A stretch of 64,000 nt of DNA from Burkholderiaceae bacterium (GCA_026125795.1 JAHCKM010000003.1:992001-1056000); one strand, 5' to 3'. Counted from the stretch's first letter, positions 29,336-38,701 are shown. The notes: generated by a model from the sequence alone, not told the origin. A program made the numbers and translations.

Positions 29336-30451
29336 ATGAAGACCGTCCGCCGCCTGCTGTACCGCGACATCATCTGGTCGGTGGTGTTCGTATCGGTGGC
29401 CTTCCTGTCGCTGTTCTACTTCATCGATTTCGTCGACGAGCTCGAAGGCATCGGTCGCAACAACTACACCGCGTTTCACGCCGCCGCGTCGGCGGCGCTG
29501 GAACTGCCCGGGCACTTCTACGAGCTGGCGCCGATCTGCGTCCTGATCGGCACCATCTACTCGATGGCACGGCTGGCGCAATCGTCGGAGTACACCATCC
29601 TGCGCACCGGCGGCCTGGGCCCCGTGCGCGCGCTGAGCCTGCTGGCGGCGCTCGGGCTGTTCTTCGCCGCCATCACGTTCCTCGTGGGCGACTATCTGGC
29701 GCCGGTGTCGGAACGCGAGGCGGTGCTGCTGAAGGCATCGTTTCGCGGCGGCCTGCAGCTCGGCCGCACCGGCGCGTGGCTGAAGGAGCGCCGCAACGGA
29801 CCTGAAGGAGAGCGTTCCATTTCGGTCAACGTGCAGCGCACCGCCTCCAGCGCCGAGCTGCAGGGCATCCGCATCTTCGAGCTCGACAACGACGGCCGCC
29901 TGCGCACGCGCATCGAGGCCAAGACCGGCCGGGTCGACGACCGCTCGGTGTGGCAGCTGCGGCAGGTGGAACGCACCGAATGGCCCACGCCGGAGCAAGC
30001 GGCGCGCGGCACGCCGGTGTCGGTGCAGCGTTTGGACGCGCTGGCCTGGCCGAGCAACTTGTCGGCCGCGGTGGTGGCGGCGGCGGTGCTGCCGGTGAGC
30101 ACCATGTCGACGGCGGAGCTGTACCGGTACAGCACGCACCTCGGCGACCAGGAGCAAGCGTCCCAGCGCCACGAGATCCAGTTCTGGAAGAAGGCGCTCT
30201 ATCCGTTAGCCTGTCTGGTGATGGTGGCGCTGGCGCTGCCCTTCGCCTACCTGCACGCGCGATCGGGCGGCGTCAGCCTCAAGGTGTTCGGCGGCATCAT
30301 GCTCGGCATCAGCTTCGTGCTGCTCAACAACGTGTCGGGCCATCTCGGCATGTTGCGCAACTGGGCGCCGTGGGTCTCCGCCGCGGCGCCGGGCATGTTC
30401 TACCTCGCGTTGTCGATGGCCGCCTTCACGTGGCTAGTGCGGCACCGATGA
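29336..30451 (+). CDS. lptG: LPS export ABC transporter permease LptG
   Basis: Second permease of the LptB2FG exporter. MKTVRRLLYRDIIWSVVFVS opens the first helix, FYELAPICVLIGTIYSMARLAQSSEYTILR (split by a short break at IY) is the LptG signature region, the jellyroll lies around residues 130-265, and the final helices contain FGGIMLGISFVLLNN. ATG 29336 gives 371 residues and avoids repeat sequence. Its TGA overlaps the ATG of the next gene (ATGA). Confidence 0.96.
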   Translation: MKTVRRLLYRDIIWSVVFVSVAFLSLFYFIDFVDELEGIGRNNYTAFHAAASAALELPGHFYELAPICVLIGTIYSMARLAQSSEYTILRTGGLGPVRALSLLAALGLFFAAITFLVGDYLAPVSEREAVLLKASFRGGLQLGRTGAWLKERRNGPEGERSISVNVQRTASSAELQGIRIFELDNDGRLRTRIEAKTGRVDDRSVWQLRQVERTEWPTPEQAARGTPVSVQRLDALAWPSNLSAAVVAAAVLPVSTMSTAELYRYSTHLGDQEQASQRHEIQFWKKALYPLACLVMVALALPFAYLHARSGGVSLKVFGGIMLGISFVLLNNVSGHLGMLRNWAPWVSAAAPGMFYLALSMAAFTWLVRHR

Positions 30452-30813
30452 ACGGCCTCATCTTGTTTGCGCACGGCTCGCGCGATGCGGCCTGGGCGGC
30501 GCCGTTCGAGGCGGTGGCGGCACGGCTGCGCCGCCAGCGGCCGCAGTGGTGCGTGTCGCTCGCCTACCTCGAGCTGATGCAGCCCGATCTGGCGGCGGCC
30601 GCCGCGTCGCTGGTGCAGGCGGGCTGCACCCGCGTCGACATCGTGCCGATGTTCCTGGGCACCGGCGGCCATGTGCGGCGCGACCTGCCGGCGCTGGCGC
30701 AGCAGCTGCGCGATCGGCACCGCAGCGTCGATTGGATGCTGCACGCACCGATCGGCGAGCACCCCGACGTGATCGAAGCGATGGCGCTGGCCGCGCTCGA
30801 CGGCACCCCATGA
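30448..30813 (+). CDS. CbiX/SirB-like sirohydrochlorin chelatase family protein
   Basis: Short single-domain CbiX protein of 121 residues. It starts GLILFAHGSRDAAWAAPFEA, the class II chelatase motif with the metal-binding His, and has FLGTGGHVRRDLP with the second conserved His. Such short proteins (CbiXS-like) insert Co or Fe into sirohydrochlorin or act in heme d1/F430-type paths. Translational overlap with lptG and the cysB gene 16 bases downstream suggest a siroheme and sulfate-assimilation link, since siroheme is the sulfite reductase cofactor. The metal is not certain. Confidence 0.85.
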   Translation: MNGLILFAHGSRDAAWAAPFEAVAARLRRQRPQWCVSLAYLELMQPDLAAAAASLVQAGCTRVDIVPMFLGTGGHVRRDLPALAQQLRDRHRSVDWMLHAPIGEHPDVIEAMALAALDGTP

Positions 30814-30829
30814 CCGACCCCACAACAAC

Positions 30830-31774
30830 ATGAACCTGCACCAGTTCCGCTTCGTGCAAGAGGCCGCGCGCCGCAACCTGAACCTCACCGAAACCGCCAA
30901 GGCGCTGTACACCTCGCAGCCCGGCATCAGCAAGGCGATCATCGAGCTGGAAGAGGAGCTTGGCGTCGAGATCTTCGCGCGCCACGGCAAGCGCCTGCGC
31001 CGCATCACCGAGCCGGGGCAGCTGGTGCTGAAGTCGGTGGAAGTGATCATGCGCGAGGTGGCCAACCTGAAGCGCATCGGCGAGGAGTACTCCAAGCAGG
31101 ACGCCGGCACGCTGTCGATCGCCACCACCCACACGCAGGCGCGCTACTTCCTGCCGCAGCCGGTGGCGGCGCTGCGCAAGCGCTACCCCAAGGTGCAGGT
31201 GGTGCTGCATCAAGGCACGCCGGCGCAGGTGGTGCGCATGCTGCAAGACGACAGCGCGGAGATCGGACTGGCCACCGAATCGCTGGCCGACGTTGCCGAT
31301 CTGATCTCGCTGCCGTGCTACGAATGGCAGCACGTGGTGGTGGTGCCGGCGGGGCATGCGCTGGCCAGCGTGGAGCGGCCCACGCTGGAACAGCTGGCCA
31401 GCGAGCCGCTGATCACCTACCACCCGACGTTCACCGGCCGCACGCGCATCGACTCGGCCTTTGCGCGCGCCCATCTGAAGCCGATGGTGGCGCTGGAGGC
31501 GATCGACTCCGACGTGATCAAGACCTACGTGCGGCTCGGCATGGGCGTGGGCATCGTCGCCGAGATGGCGGTGCGCGACGATCCTGCAGGCGGCGATCTG
31601 GTGTGGAAGCCCGCCGGTCACCTGTTCGGCAGCAACCTGACGCGCGTGGCATTCAAGCGCGGCGCCTACCTGCGGCAGTTCGTGCTGAGCTTCGCCGAGC
31701 TGCTGTCCGATCGGCTGACGCGGCCGCTGATCCAGCGCGCGATGAACGGCGACGGCGCCGACTACGAGCTGTGA
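30830..31774 (+). CDS. cysB: LysR-family regulator CysB (sulfur assimilation)
   Basis: Controls cysteine biosynthesis and sulfate uptake genes in response to N-acetylserine or O-acetylserine. The N-terminal winged helix (MNLHQFRFVQEAARRNLNLT, TSQPGISKAIIELEEELG) is that of CysB rather than generic LysR. The ligand domain has SIATTHTQARYFLP, where the Thr-Thr-His-Thr-Gln run binds sulfate or acetylserine in CysB, and FTGRTRID. The 314 residues fit. Whether it controls the chelatase gene upstream is unknown. Confidence 0.93.
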   Translation: MNLHQFRFVQEAARRNLNLTETAKALYTSQPGISKAIIELEEELGVEIFARHGKRLRRITEPGQLVLKSVEVIMREVANLKRIGEEYSKQDAGTLSIATTHTQARYFLPQPVAALRKRYPKVQVVLHQGTPAQVVRMLQDDSAEIGLATESLADVADLISLPCYEWQHVVVVPAGHALASVERPTLEQLASEPLITYHPTFTGRTRIDSAFARAHLKPMVALEAIDSDVIKTYVRLGMGVGIVAEMAVRDDPAGGDLVWKPAGHLFGSNLTRVAFKRGAYLRQFVLSFAELLSDRLTRPLIQRAMNGDGADYEL

Positions 31775-31813
31775 ATTACGATCGCTGAAGTTCCGTCTTC
31801 CTGGCCCCATCCG

Positions 31814-32980
31814 ATGAGCGCCGTTTTCGCACGCACCCCCGCCGTCGCCAGCCGCCTGCCGCACGTGGGCACCACCATCTTCACCGTGATGTCGGCACTG
31901 GCGGCGCAGCACGAGGCGGTGAACCTCGGGCAGGGGTTCCCCGATTTCGATTGCGACCCGGCGCTGCTCGATGCGGTGAACAATGCGATGCGCTCGGGGC
32001 TGAACCAGTACCCGCCGATGGCCGGCGTGCCGGCGCTGCGCGAGGCCGTGGCGCGCAAGATCGAGGCGTTGTACGGCGCCCGCTACGACCCGAACGACGA
32101 AATCACCATCACCGCCGGTGCGACACAGGCCATCCTCACGGCAATCCTGTGCGCCGTGCACCCGGGTGACGAAGTGATCGTGCTCGAGCCCAACTACGAC
32201 AGCTACGTGCCCAACATCGAACTGGCCGGAGGTCGTGTGGTGCGGGTGGCGCTGTCCGCGGGCACGTTCCGTCCCGACTTCGCCGCCATCGGCGCCGCCA
32301 TCACGCCGCGCACGCGCGCCATCATCGTCAACACGCCGCACAATCCGAGCGCCACCGTGTGGACGCGCGACGACCTCAACGCACTCGCCGCGCTGCTGCG
32401 ACCCACCGATGTGCTGCTGATCGCCGACGAGGTGTACGAGCACATGGTGTTCGACGGCGCGTCGCACGCGAGCGCATCGGGCCATCCGGAGCTGGCGGCG
32501 CGCGCGTTCGTGGTGTCGAGCTTCGGCAAGACCTACCACGTGACCGGCTGGAAGGTCGGCTACGTGGCGGCACCCAAGGCCTTGACGGCGGAGTTCCGCA
32601 AGGTGCACCAGTTCAACGTGTTCACCGTCAACACGCCGGTGCAGCATGGGTTGGCGCGCTACATGGACGACCCCAAGCCCTACCTCGAGCTGAGCGCGTT
32701 CTATCAGCGCAAGCGCGACCTGTTCCGCGCCGGCTTGGGGGCCACCCGGCTCCGGCTGCTACCGAGCCAGGGCAGCTACTTCCAGTGCGTGGACTACTCG
32801 GCCGTGAGCGAGCGCAGCGAGGAGGACTTCTGCCGCTGGCTCACCACCGACATCGGTGTGGCGGCGATTCCGTTGTCGGCGTTCTACGACGACGGGCGCA
32901 ACCAGAACCTCGCGCGCTTCTGCTTTGCCAAGAAGGACGAGACGCTGAACGCCGCGCTCGATCGGCTGGCACGGCTGTAG
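31814..32980 (+). CDS. PLP-dependent aminotransferase, methionine aminotransferase (YbdL) type
   Basis: Fold-type I aminotransferase of 388 residues. VNLGQGFPDFDCDP near the N-terminus, NQYPPMAGVPALREAVA, TAGATQAI for the PLP phosphate, NTPHNPSATVW, ADEVYEHMVFDG, and SSFGKTYHVTGWKVGY with the Schiff-base Lys are visible. The pattern is that of class I/II enzymes such as methionine aminotransferase YbdL and kynurenine aminotransferase. Substrate preference for Met, Phe or similar 2-oxo acids is an inference. It begins 40 bases after cysB on the same strand, which would fit a role in sulfur amino acids. Confidence 0.88.
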   Translation: MSAVFARTPAVASRLPHVGTTIFTVMSALAAQHEAVNLGQGFPDFDCDPALLDAVNNAMRSGLNQYPPMAGVPALREAVARKIEALYGARYDPNDEITITAGATQAILTAILCAVHPGDEVIVLEPNYDSYVPNIELAGGRVVRVALSAGTFRPDFAAIGAAITPRTRAIIVNTPHNPSATVWTRDDLNALAALLRPTDVLLIADEVYEHMVFDGASHASASGHPELAARAFVVSSFGKTYHVTGWKVGYVAAPKALTAEFRKVHQFNVFTVNTPVQHGLARYMDDPKPYLELSAFYQRKRDLFRAGLGATRLRLLPSQGSYFQCVDYSAVSERSEEDFCRWLTTDIGVAAIPLSAFYDDGRNQNLARFCFAKKDETLNAALDRLARL

Positions 32981-32992
32981 CGCCGTGCGTCG

Positions 32993-35092
32993 TTATTTCT
33001 TCGGCTCCGGCTGCGGCGGCAGATCGGCGAAGTCGCTGCGCTGATCGGGGTTGCGCAGCTCGAGGTCATCACGCCGGAAGACCACCGTGTCGTCGATCGA
33101 CAGCGGTTTGGTGGGATCGAGATCGACCGCGCCTTGCGAGCCGCTCGGCCGGTCGTCGAACTCCAGCGGCATCGAAGGCCGCAGCACCTCGATCGGCGGA
33201 TCGGTGGCGCGGCTCAACTCGGCCAATCCGGCGGCCGACGTGAACAGGTGCGGCCGCGCCGTGGTGGGCTCGAAGGTGCCGGGCGACTCTGTGAGCGGCA
33301 GCAGCACGTCGATCGACGTGGGCGGCCCGCCCTGATGATCGAGCAGGTCACGCGCCAGCGAATAGAGAAACAACACCTCGCGATAGGCCGGCAGCTCGAA
33401 CAGTTCGCCGCCGTCGCGGCGGAACATCAAGGCCTCGAGCTCGGCCATGGCGTCGAGCGGACTGGGCCAGACCTGCTGCAGCCGCTGCACGATGCCTGGG
33501 TACTCGTCGAGCGAACGGCCGTGCTGCAGGTCGGAATCCCAGTCGGGCGCGTACGCGTTGAAGCGATGGTTGAAGCGCTCGCGCGTGCGTTCGTACGACT
33601 CGCGGTCGCCCAGGCGCCGGTAGATCTCGAGCAGCTTCAGGTACGGCAGCGGGCTGGTGCCGCCGGTGGCGCGGATGTGGCCGATCAGCAGGTCGATCGC
33701 CGCATCGTCCTGGCCGAGCACGACGAAGAACTCGGCCTGTTGTTCGAGGTCGATCAGCTCTTCGATCGACACGTCGCGCGTCTCCTGCTGCGACGTGAAC
33801 AGCGAATCGCGGAACGCCGGGCTCTGCGTGCGGCCGGGCGGCGCCGCTGTCGCCGGGGGAGCCGCGGGGCGCGCCGGCGCCGCGGCCGGCGCCATGTGGG
33901 GCGGCAGCGTCATCGGATGCAGCGTGGGCGGATTGGGCGGCGGCAACTTGCTGTTGGCGGCCTGCCGGGAGGCGGCCCACCACTGCGCCTGTTGTTCGCG
34001 CTGCAGGCGTCTCGTGCGCAGCCACAGCCACAGCGCCAGGGCCGCCATCAGCGCCATGCCCGCGCCGAGCCATGGCGTGAGTCGGCTGGCGGCCTGGGCA
34101 CGTGCCAGCTGTGCCCGCAGCACCAGCGTCTGCTCGCGATCGCGTTCGATATCGGCCCGCAGCTTGGCCACACCTTCTTCGATCTGGCGCATGCGGTCGG
34201 CCGCTGCGTCGGCCGTGGCCACCGCGGCGCTGGCGGCTTGATCGGCCGCGGCAGCGCTGGCGGCGACGGCAGCGACACGCACCGGCGTTTCCTTTTGCGC
34301 CACGGCGGCCGACGCGGCGGTTGCCACGGCCACCGGATCAACCGGGTCGAGCTGCAAACGCGGTCCGCTCGGTGCGCTCGGCTCCGCGCGGCGTGCCGCG
34401 GTGGCCACGCGCGCACGCGGCGCCGCAGCCGTTGGAGCGGCGTTGGGCGTGGCGCGCGCGACGCGGCGCGCTGGAGCCGGCGCCGCACCGGCGGGCCGCG
34501 GGGTCGTGGCGGTCTGGGGCGCGGCGGCGGTTCTTGGCGGCGGCGCGCGCGGCGTGGTGGCAGCGGGCAGCGCCGAAGGGCTGGCGGCGACGGCATCCCC
34601 CGCCCCGGGCATCGGCGCGGACGCGGGCGCAGGTTCACTGCGTGGCGCTGGGGCGGCCGTGGCTGCATCGCTGCGCGCGACCGGCTGCACGGGCTCCGGT
34701 GCGGCCGCCACGGTGACCAGCGGCGGATCGGCCAGCACGGTGAAGCGGCGCTCGAGCCGGTTGCCGCAGCCCAGGCTGATGGTGATGGTGACGAAGGGCT
34801 CTTCGATCGCCACGGTGGACGTGACACGCACGACGCGCTCTTCGGCCACCGGACCGGGCTCGACCTGGATGTGCAACGTCGACGGCGGGATGCGCTGCTC
34901 GCCTTGCAGCACCTCGGCGGTGATGCACGGCGAGGAAAGCGACTCGTCGCTCGCCAGTTGCACCGCCACCGCAAAGTTCAGGGTGGCGCCGAGCGTGACC
35001 TGCGCCGGGGCTCGGACGATGCCCAGCGCATTTGCGTCAAGGCCGAACACGCCCGTCAGACCGGCCACCAGGATGATGCTGCGAGCATTCAT
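32993..35092 (-). CDS. FimV-family protein (polar/pilus assembly scaffold-like)
   Basis: A 699-residue envelope protein. A signal-like N-terminus (MNARSIILVAGLTGVFG) precedes a periplasmic domain resembling FimV N-terminal (GIVRAPAQVTLGATLNFAVA to about residue 150), then a Pro/Ala-rich linker of roughly 180 residues, a coiled coil (MRQIEEGVAKLRADIERD), one transmembrane helix (LTPWLGAGMALMAALALWLW), and a cytoplasmic part with the FimV/TPR region QQAEFFVVLGQDDAAIDLL. FimV homologues organise polar type IV pilus and secretion machinery. No pilus genes are near. It is convergent with the aminotransferase gene (12 bases apart). Confidence 0.85.
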   Translation of the reverse strand: MNARSIILVAGLTGVFGLDANALGIVRAPAQVTLGATLNFAVAVQLASDESLSSPCITAEVLQGEQRIPPSTLHIQVEPGPVAEERVVRVTSTVAIEEPFVTITISLGCGNRLERRFTVLADPPLVTVAAAPEPVQPVARSDAATAAPAPRSEPAPASAPMPGAGDAVAASPSALPAATTPRAPPPRTAAAPQTATTPRPAGAAPAPARRVARATPNAAPTAAAPRARVATAARRAEPSAPSGPRLQLDPVDPVAVATAASAAVAQKETPVRVAAVAASAAAADQAASAAVATADAAADRMRQIEEGVAKLRADIERDREQTLVLRAQLARAQAASRLTPWLGAGMALMAALALWLWLRTRRLQREQQAQWWAASRQAANSKLPPPNPPTLHPMTLPPHMAPAAAPARPAAPPATAAPPGRTQSPAFRDSLFTSQQETRDVSIEELIDLEQQAEFFVVLGQDDAAIDLLIGHIRATGGTSPLPYLKLLEIYRRLGDRESYERTRERFNHRFNAYAPDWDSDLQHGRSLDEYPGIVQRLQQVWPSPLDAMAELEALMFRRDGGELFELPAYREVLFLYSLARDLLDHQGGPPTSIDVLLPLTESPGTFEPTTARPHLFTSAAGLAELSRATDPPIEVLRPSMPLEFDDRPSGSQGAVDLDPTKPLSIDDTVVFRRDDLELRNPDQRSDFADLPPQPEPKK

Positions 35093-35257
35093 GCAGGGGG
35101 CACCGTCGCGGCTGACTGGGAACAATGCATCGGGTTTCCGTACCGCGCGGCACTCTAGCATGAAGGCCTCGCGATCCCGGGCGGCTGAGGCGATCGAGGC
35201 CATGCGTGAGAGAATGTTCGCGCTCGTGCGTCACGCCGCGCACGAGCCGGATGTGCC

Positions 35258-36037
35258 ATGCCCTCGGAGCTTCTTACCGAACGCCGCGACCGCGCGCTGA
35301 TCCTCACGATCAGCGACCCGGCCACGCGCAACACCCTGTCGCCGCAGGTCTACGCCGCCGGCGTCGAGGTGTTGAGCGCGTTCGACTCCGATCCGGCGCT
35401 GCGCTGCGTGATCCTGCGCGGAGACGGCGCGCACTTTTGCGCCGGGGGCGATCTCAACCGGCTGGCCGCCTCGCGCGAGGCGCCGATCGACACGGTGCGC
35501 GCCAACATCGACCGCTTTCACACCTTTGTGCAGGCGATCCGGGAGTTCCCCAAGCCGGTGATCGCGGCGGTCGAAGGCCATGCCGCGGGCGGCGGTTGTT
35601 CGCTCGCGCTGGCATGCGACCTGATCGTGGCCGCCGAGAGCGCGCGTTTCACGATGTCGTACGGGCGTGCCGGGTTCTCGCCGGACGGCGGCGGCACCTG
35701 GCACCTGGCGCAAGCGCTGCCGCGTGCACTGGCGCTGCAGCTGATGTGGCTGCCCGAGCCGATGACCGCGCAAAGGTGGCACGCACTCGGCCTGGTCAAC
35801 GCGGTGGTCTCCGACGGCCAGGCCCTGGCCGAGGCGCTGGCCTGGGCGGAGCGCTTGAGCCAGACCGCGAGCAACGCGGTGGCGAGCGTGAAGGCACTGG
35901 TGGAGCACGCACGTTCGCGCACGCTGCGCGAGCAGCTCGATGCCGAACGTGACCAGTTCGCCGCCAACCTGCAGCACGACAACGCCGCCGAGGGGCTGCG
36001 TGCGTTCTTCGACAAGCGCAAGCCGCGGTTCTCTTGA
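35258..36037 (+). CDS. enoyl-CoA hydratase/isomerase family protein
   Basis: Crotonase-fold protein of 259 residues. The first oxyanion-hole region is AHFCAGGDLNRL and the second is VEGHAAGGGCSLALACD; YGRAGFSPDGGGTWHLAQALP lies where the catalytic Glu would be. In this family, replacement of Glu by Asp or Gly in the second acid position (here SPDGGG) suggests an isomerase or a specialised hydratase rather than a standard EchA. It starts 165 bases from the FimV-like gene in the divergent direction. Adjacent acyl-CoA and aldolase genes suggest carboxylic acid catabolism. Confidence 0.87.
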   Translation: MPSELLTERRDRALILTISDPATRNTLSPQVYAAGVEVLSAFDSDPALRCVILRGDGAHFCAGGDLNRLAASREAPIDTVRANIDRFHTFVQAIREFPKPVIAAVEGHAAGGGCSLALACDLIVAAESARFTMSYGRAGFSPDGGGTWHLAQALPRALALQLMWLPEPMTAQRWHALGLVNAVVSDGQALAEALAWAERLSQTASNAVASVKALVEHARSRTLREQLDAERDQFAANLQHDNAAEGLRAFFDKRKPRFS

Positions 36038-36044
36038 GCCCTTC

Positions 36045-36815
36045 TTATTGGTCGTAGCCGGGATACGCGCGCTGCAACCGGCGCAGCAGCCCCGGCCAGA
36101 CGAGCTGGGCTCCCTGTCCCTTGGTGACCTGCTGTGCCACCTGCTGTGCGCCGGCAATGATGGATCTGCCGATCGGGATCAGTTCGCCGCCGGCCTGCGC
36201 CCTCACCTGGATCGTGCAGGCGGCTTCGAACAGGTACATCGCCTGCCAGGCCTCGGCCACCGACGTGCCGACGGTCAGCAAGCCGTGGTTGCGCAGCATC
36301 AGATAGCGGTGGCTGCCGAGGTCGCGCACCAGGCGCGGCTTCTCGTCGTCGTTGAGCGCCACGCCTTCGTAGTCGTGGTAGCCGATGTCGCCGGCGATGA
36401 AGATCGACTGCTGCGAGATCGGCAGCAGCCCCAGCGCTTGAGCCGACACCGCCACGCCGTTGAGCGAATGGGTGTGCAGCACGCAGCTGATGTCGTGGCG
36501 CGCCGCGTGCACCGCGCTGTGGATGGTGAAGCCGGCCGGGTTCACCGGGAACGGCGAATCCTCGACCTTGTTGCCTTGCGGGTCGATCTTCACCAGGCTC
36601 GACGCGGTGATCTCCTCGAACATCAGGCCGTAGGGGTTGATCAGAAAGTGCTCCTGCGGCCCGGGCACGCGCGCGCTGATGTGCGTGAACACCAGGTCGT
36701 CCCACTTGAACAGGGCCACCAGGCGGTACGCGGCCGCGAGGTCGACGCGCAACTGCCACTCCTCGGGCGAAACCTGGTCACGGCGGCTGGGCAATACGAG
36801 CGGTGCGGCACTCAT
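36045..36815 (-). CDS. class II aldolase/adducin family protein
   Basis: Zinc-dependent aldolase-fold protein of 256 residues. FTHISARVPGPQEHFLINPYG gives the phosphate and substrate loop, CVLHTHSLNGVA supplies the HxH zinc pair, and YLMLRNHGLLTVG the third His. These match fuculose-phosphate aldolase and adducin-head relatives; many such proteins next to acyl-CoA genes have unknown substrates. ATG 36815 is used; frames extending upstream overlap the divergent regulator. It converges on the hydratase gene with 7 bases between stops. Confidence 0.85.
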   Translation of the reverse strand: MSAAPLVLPSRRDQVSPEEWQLRVDLAAAYRLVALFKWDDLVFTHISARVPGPQEHFLINPYGLMFEEITASSLVKIDPQGNKVEDSPFPVNPAGFTIHSAVHAARHDISCVLHTHSLNGVAVSAQALGLLPISQQSIFIAGDIGYHDYEGVALNDDEKPRLVRDLGSHRYLMLRNHGLLTVGTSVAEAWQAMYLFEAACTIQVRAQAGGELIPIGRSIIAGAQQVAQQVTKGQGAQLVWPGLLRRLQRAYPGYDQ

Positions 36816-36897
36816 GGTGGTCCCTCTCACGGACGCTTCGGTGGGCATGGACAATACCGGTTGCTGCCGGTGCGCGCCAGTCGCCGGCGCGACAAGG

Positions 36898-37605
36898 ATG
36901 AAGAACCCGTCCGCCCTCACGCCCCAGGAGCAGCAGCACATCGATTCCGGTGTCTGGTTCTCGCGCTTGTCGGCGCCGCTGCGCGACGACATCCTGGGGC
37001 GCTCCGTGGTCAAGCGGTATGCCGACGCCGCGCCGCTGGCCTCGCGCGGCGGGCCGGCTGACCAGTGGTGCGGCGTGGCCAAGGGCGCGGTGCGCATCTC
37101 GAGCGTGTCGCTGTCGGGCAAGCAGGTGGTGCTGACCTACGCCGAACCGGGCACCTGGTTCGGCGACATCGCGCTGTTCGACGGCCTGCCGCGCACGCAC
37201 GATGCCAATGCGCACGGCGACACCACGCTGCTGGTGGTGCGTAAAGCCGATTTCAAGGAGCTGCTGGCGACCCACGTCGAGCTGTACGACGCCCTGCTGC
37301 GGCTGAACTGCCGGCGCCTGCGATTGATGTTCGACCTGATCCAGGATCTCAACACCCTGCCGCTGGCCGCTCGACTGGCGCGCCAGATCCTGATGCTGGT
37401 CAAGAGCTACGGCGTGACGCAGGGCAACGAGATCCGCATCGCACTGCAACTGGCGCAGGAAGACCTGGCGCAGCTGCTCGGTGCCTCGCGCCAGCGCGTG
37501 AACCAGGAGCTCAAGGGCTTCGAGCGGCAGGGCGCGGTGCGTGTCGAGCCGACGCGGCTGGTGGTGCTGTCGCGCGACAAGCTGATGGCGATCGCGGAAC
37601 GTTAG
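36898..37605 (+). CDS. Crp/Fnr-family transcriptional regulator
   Basis: The 235-residue protein has an N-terminal cyclic-nucleotide-binding-like beta-roll (about 20-140, with WFGDIALFDGLPRTHDA in place of the cAMP phosphate-binding cassette), a dimerisation helix, and a C-terminal helix-turn-helix LAQEDLAQLLGASRQRVNQE. No FNR-type Cys cluster is seen, so an oxygen sensor is unlikely. ATG 36898 is preferred; an ATG at 36847 would add an unrelated Cys-rich leader. It is divergent from the aldolase gene (82 bases) and 13 bases before the kinase gene, so it probably controls this catabolic cluster. Confidence 0.88.
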   Translation: MKNPSALTPQEQQHIDSGVWFSRLSAPLRDDILGRSVVKRYADAAPLASRGGPADQWCGVAKGAVRISSVSLSGKQVVLTYAEPGTWFGDIALFDGLPRTHDANAHGDTTLLVVRKADFKELLATHVELYDALLRLNCRRLRLMFDLIQDLNTLPLAARLARQILMLVKSYGVTQGNEIRIALQLAQEDLAQLLGASRQRVNQELKGFERQGAVRVEPTRLVVLSRDKLMAIAER

Positions 37606-37618
37606 CCTGAGGACACAG

Positions 37619-38701
37619 ATGGAATCGATGGACCAGTTCATCGGCACGAAGGCGGTCTCGGAGCGCCACGCGTTCGATGTCGCCGCGTTGCAGCGACACC
37701 TGGAGCGCGAGCTGCCCGGCTTCGCCGGGCCGCTGCGGGTCGAGCAGTTCAAGGGCGGCCAGTCCAACCCCACCTACAAGCTGATCACGCCGCAGCGCAC
37801 CTACGCCATGCGCAGCAAGCCCGGCCCGGTGGCCAGGCTGCTGCCGTCGGCGCACGCGATCGAGCGCGAGTTTCGCGTGATGAGCGCACTGGCGGGCACG
37901 GCCGTGCCGGTGGCGCAGATGCACCTGCTGTGCGACGACGAGTCGGTGATCGGGCGCGCCTTCTACGTGATGGAGTTCGTCGAAGGTCGCGTGTTATGGG
38001 AGCAGTCGCTGCCCGGTCTCACGGCACCGCAGCGCGGTGCGATCTACGACGAGATGAACCGCGTGATCGCGGCGCTGCACAGCGTCGATGTTGCGGCGGT
38101 GGGCCTGTCGGACTACGGCAAGCCGGGCAACTACTTCCAGCGCCAGCTGGCACGCTGGTCCAAGCAGTACATCGCGTCGCAGCTGCAGGTGATCCCCGAG
38201 ATGGATCGTTTGATCGACTGGCTGCCGGCGCACCTGCCCGCCTCGGCACTCGACGAATCCCAAGTGTCGATCGTGCACGGCGACTACCGGCTCGACAACC
38301 TGATCTTCCACGCTCACGAGCCGCGCATCGCCGCGGTGCTCGATTGGGAGCTGTCCACGCTCGGCCACCCGTTGGCCGACTTCAGCTATCACTGCATGGC
38401 CTGGCACATTCCGCCCGGCACGTTCCGTGGCATCGGCGGGCTCGACCACGCCGCGCTCGGCATCCCGAGCGAGCACGACTACGTGCGGCGTTACTGCGAG
38501 CGCACCGGACGCGCCGATGCCGAAGCGGTGATGGCCGACTGGAACTTCTACATGGCCTACAACCTGTTCCGCCTGGCAGCGATCACGCAGGGCATCGCCA
38601 AGCGGGTGGTCGAAGGCACGGCCGCCAGCGCGCAGGCGCGCGCCACCGGCGACACCACGCTGGCGCTGGCACAGATGGCCTGGCGTTTCGCTGAATCATG
38701 A
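37619..38701 (+). CDS. APH-type phosphotransferase, ACAD10/11 N-domain or LvaA-like
   Basis: Aminoglycoside-phosphotransferase-fold kinase of 360 residues. FKGGQSNPTYKL is the nucleotide loop, YAMRSKP provides the conserved Lys region, VSIVHGDYRLDNLIFH the catalytic HGDxxxxN loop, and AVLDWELSTLGHPLADFSY the DxD metal site. This subfamily is the bacterial counterpart of the kinase part of human ACAD10/ACAD11 and of LvaA in the Pseudomonas levulinate pathway, where the substrate is a 4-hydroxyacyl-CoA. An acyl-CoA dehydrogenase gene follows on the same strand after 143 bases. Antibiotic resistance is not suggested. Confidence 0.88.
   Translation: MESMDQFIGTKAVSERHAFDVAALQRHLERELPGFAGPLRVEQFKGGQSNPTYKLITPQRTYAMRSKPGPVARLLPSAHAIEREFRVMSALAGTAVPVAQMHLLCDDESVIGRAFYVMEFVEGRVLWEQSLPGLTAPQRGAIYDEMNRVIAALHSVDVAAVGLSDYGKPGNYFQRQLARWSKQYIASQLQVIPEMDRLIDWLPAHLPASALDESQVSIVHGDYRLDNLIFHAHEPRIAAVLDWELSTLGHPLADFSYHCMAWHIPPGTFRGIGGLDHAALGIPSEHDYVRRYCERTGRADAEAVMADWNFYMAYNLFRLAAITQGIAKRVVEGTAASAQARATGDTTLALAQMAWRFAES

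Noticed and set aside
37619-38701. Aminoglycoside resistance kinase
   Set aside because: The HGDYRLDN and DWELSTLG motifs, the neighbouring acyl-CoA dehydrogenase and the chromosomal context match the ACAD10/11-LvaA group.
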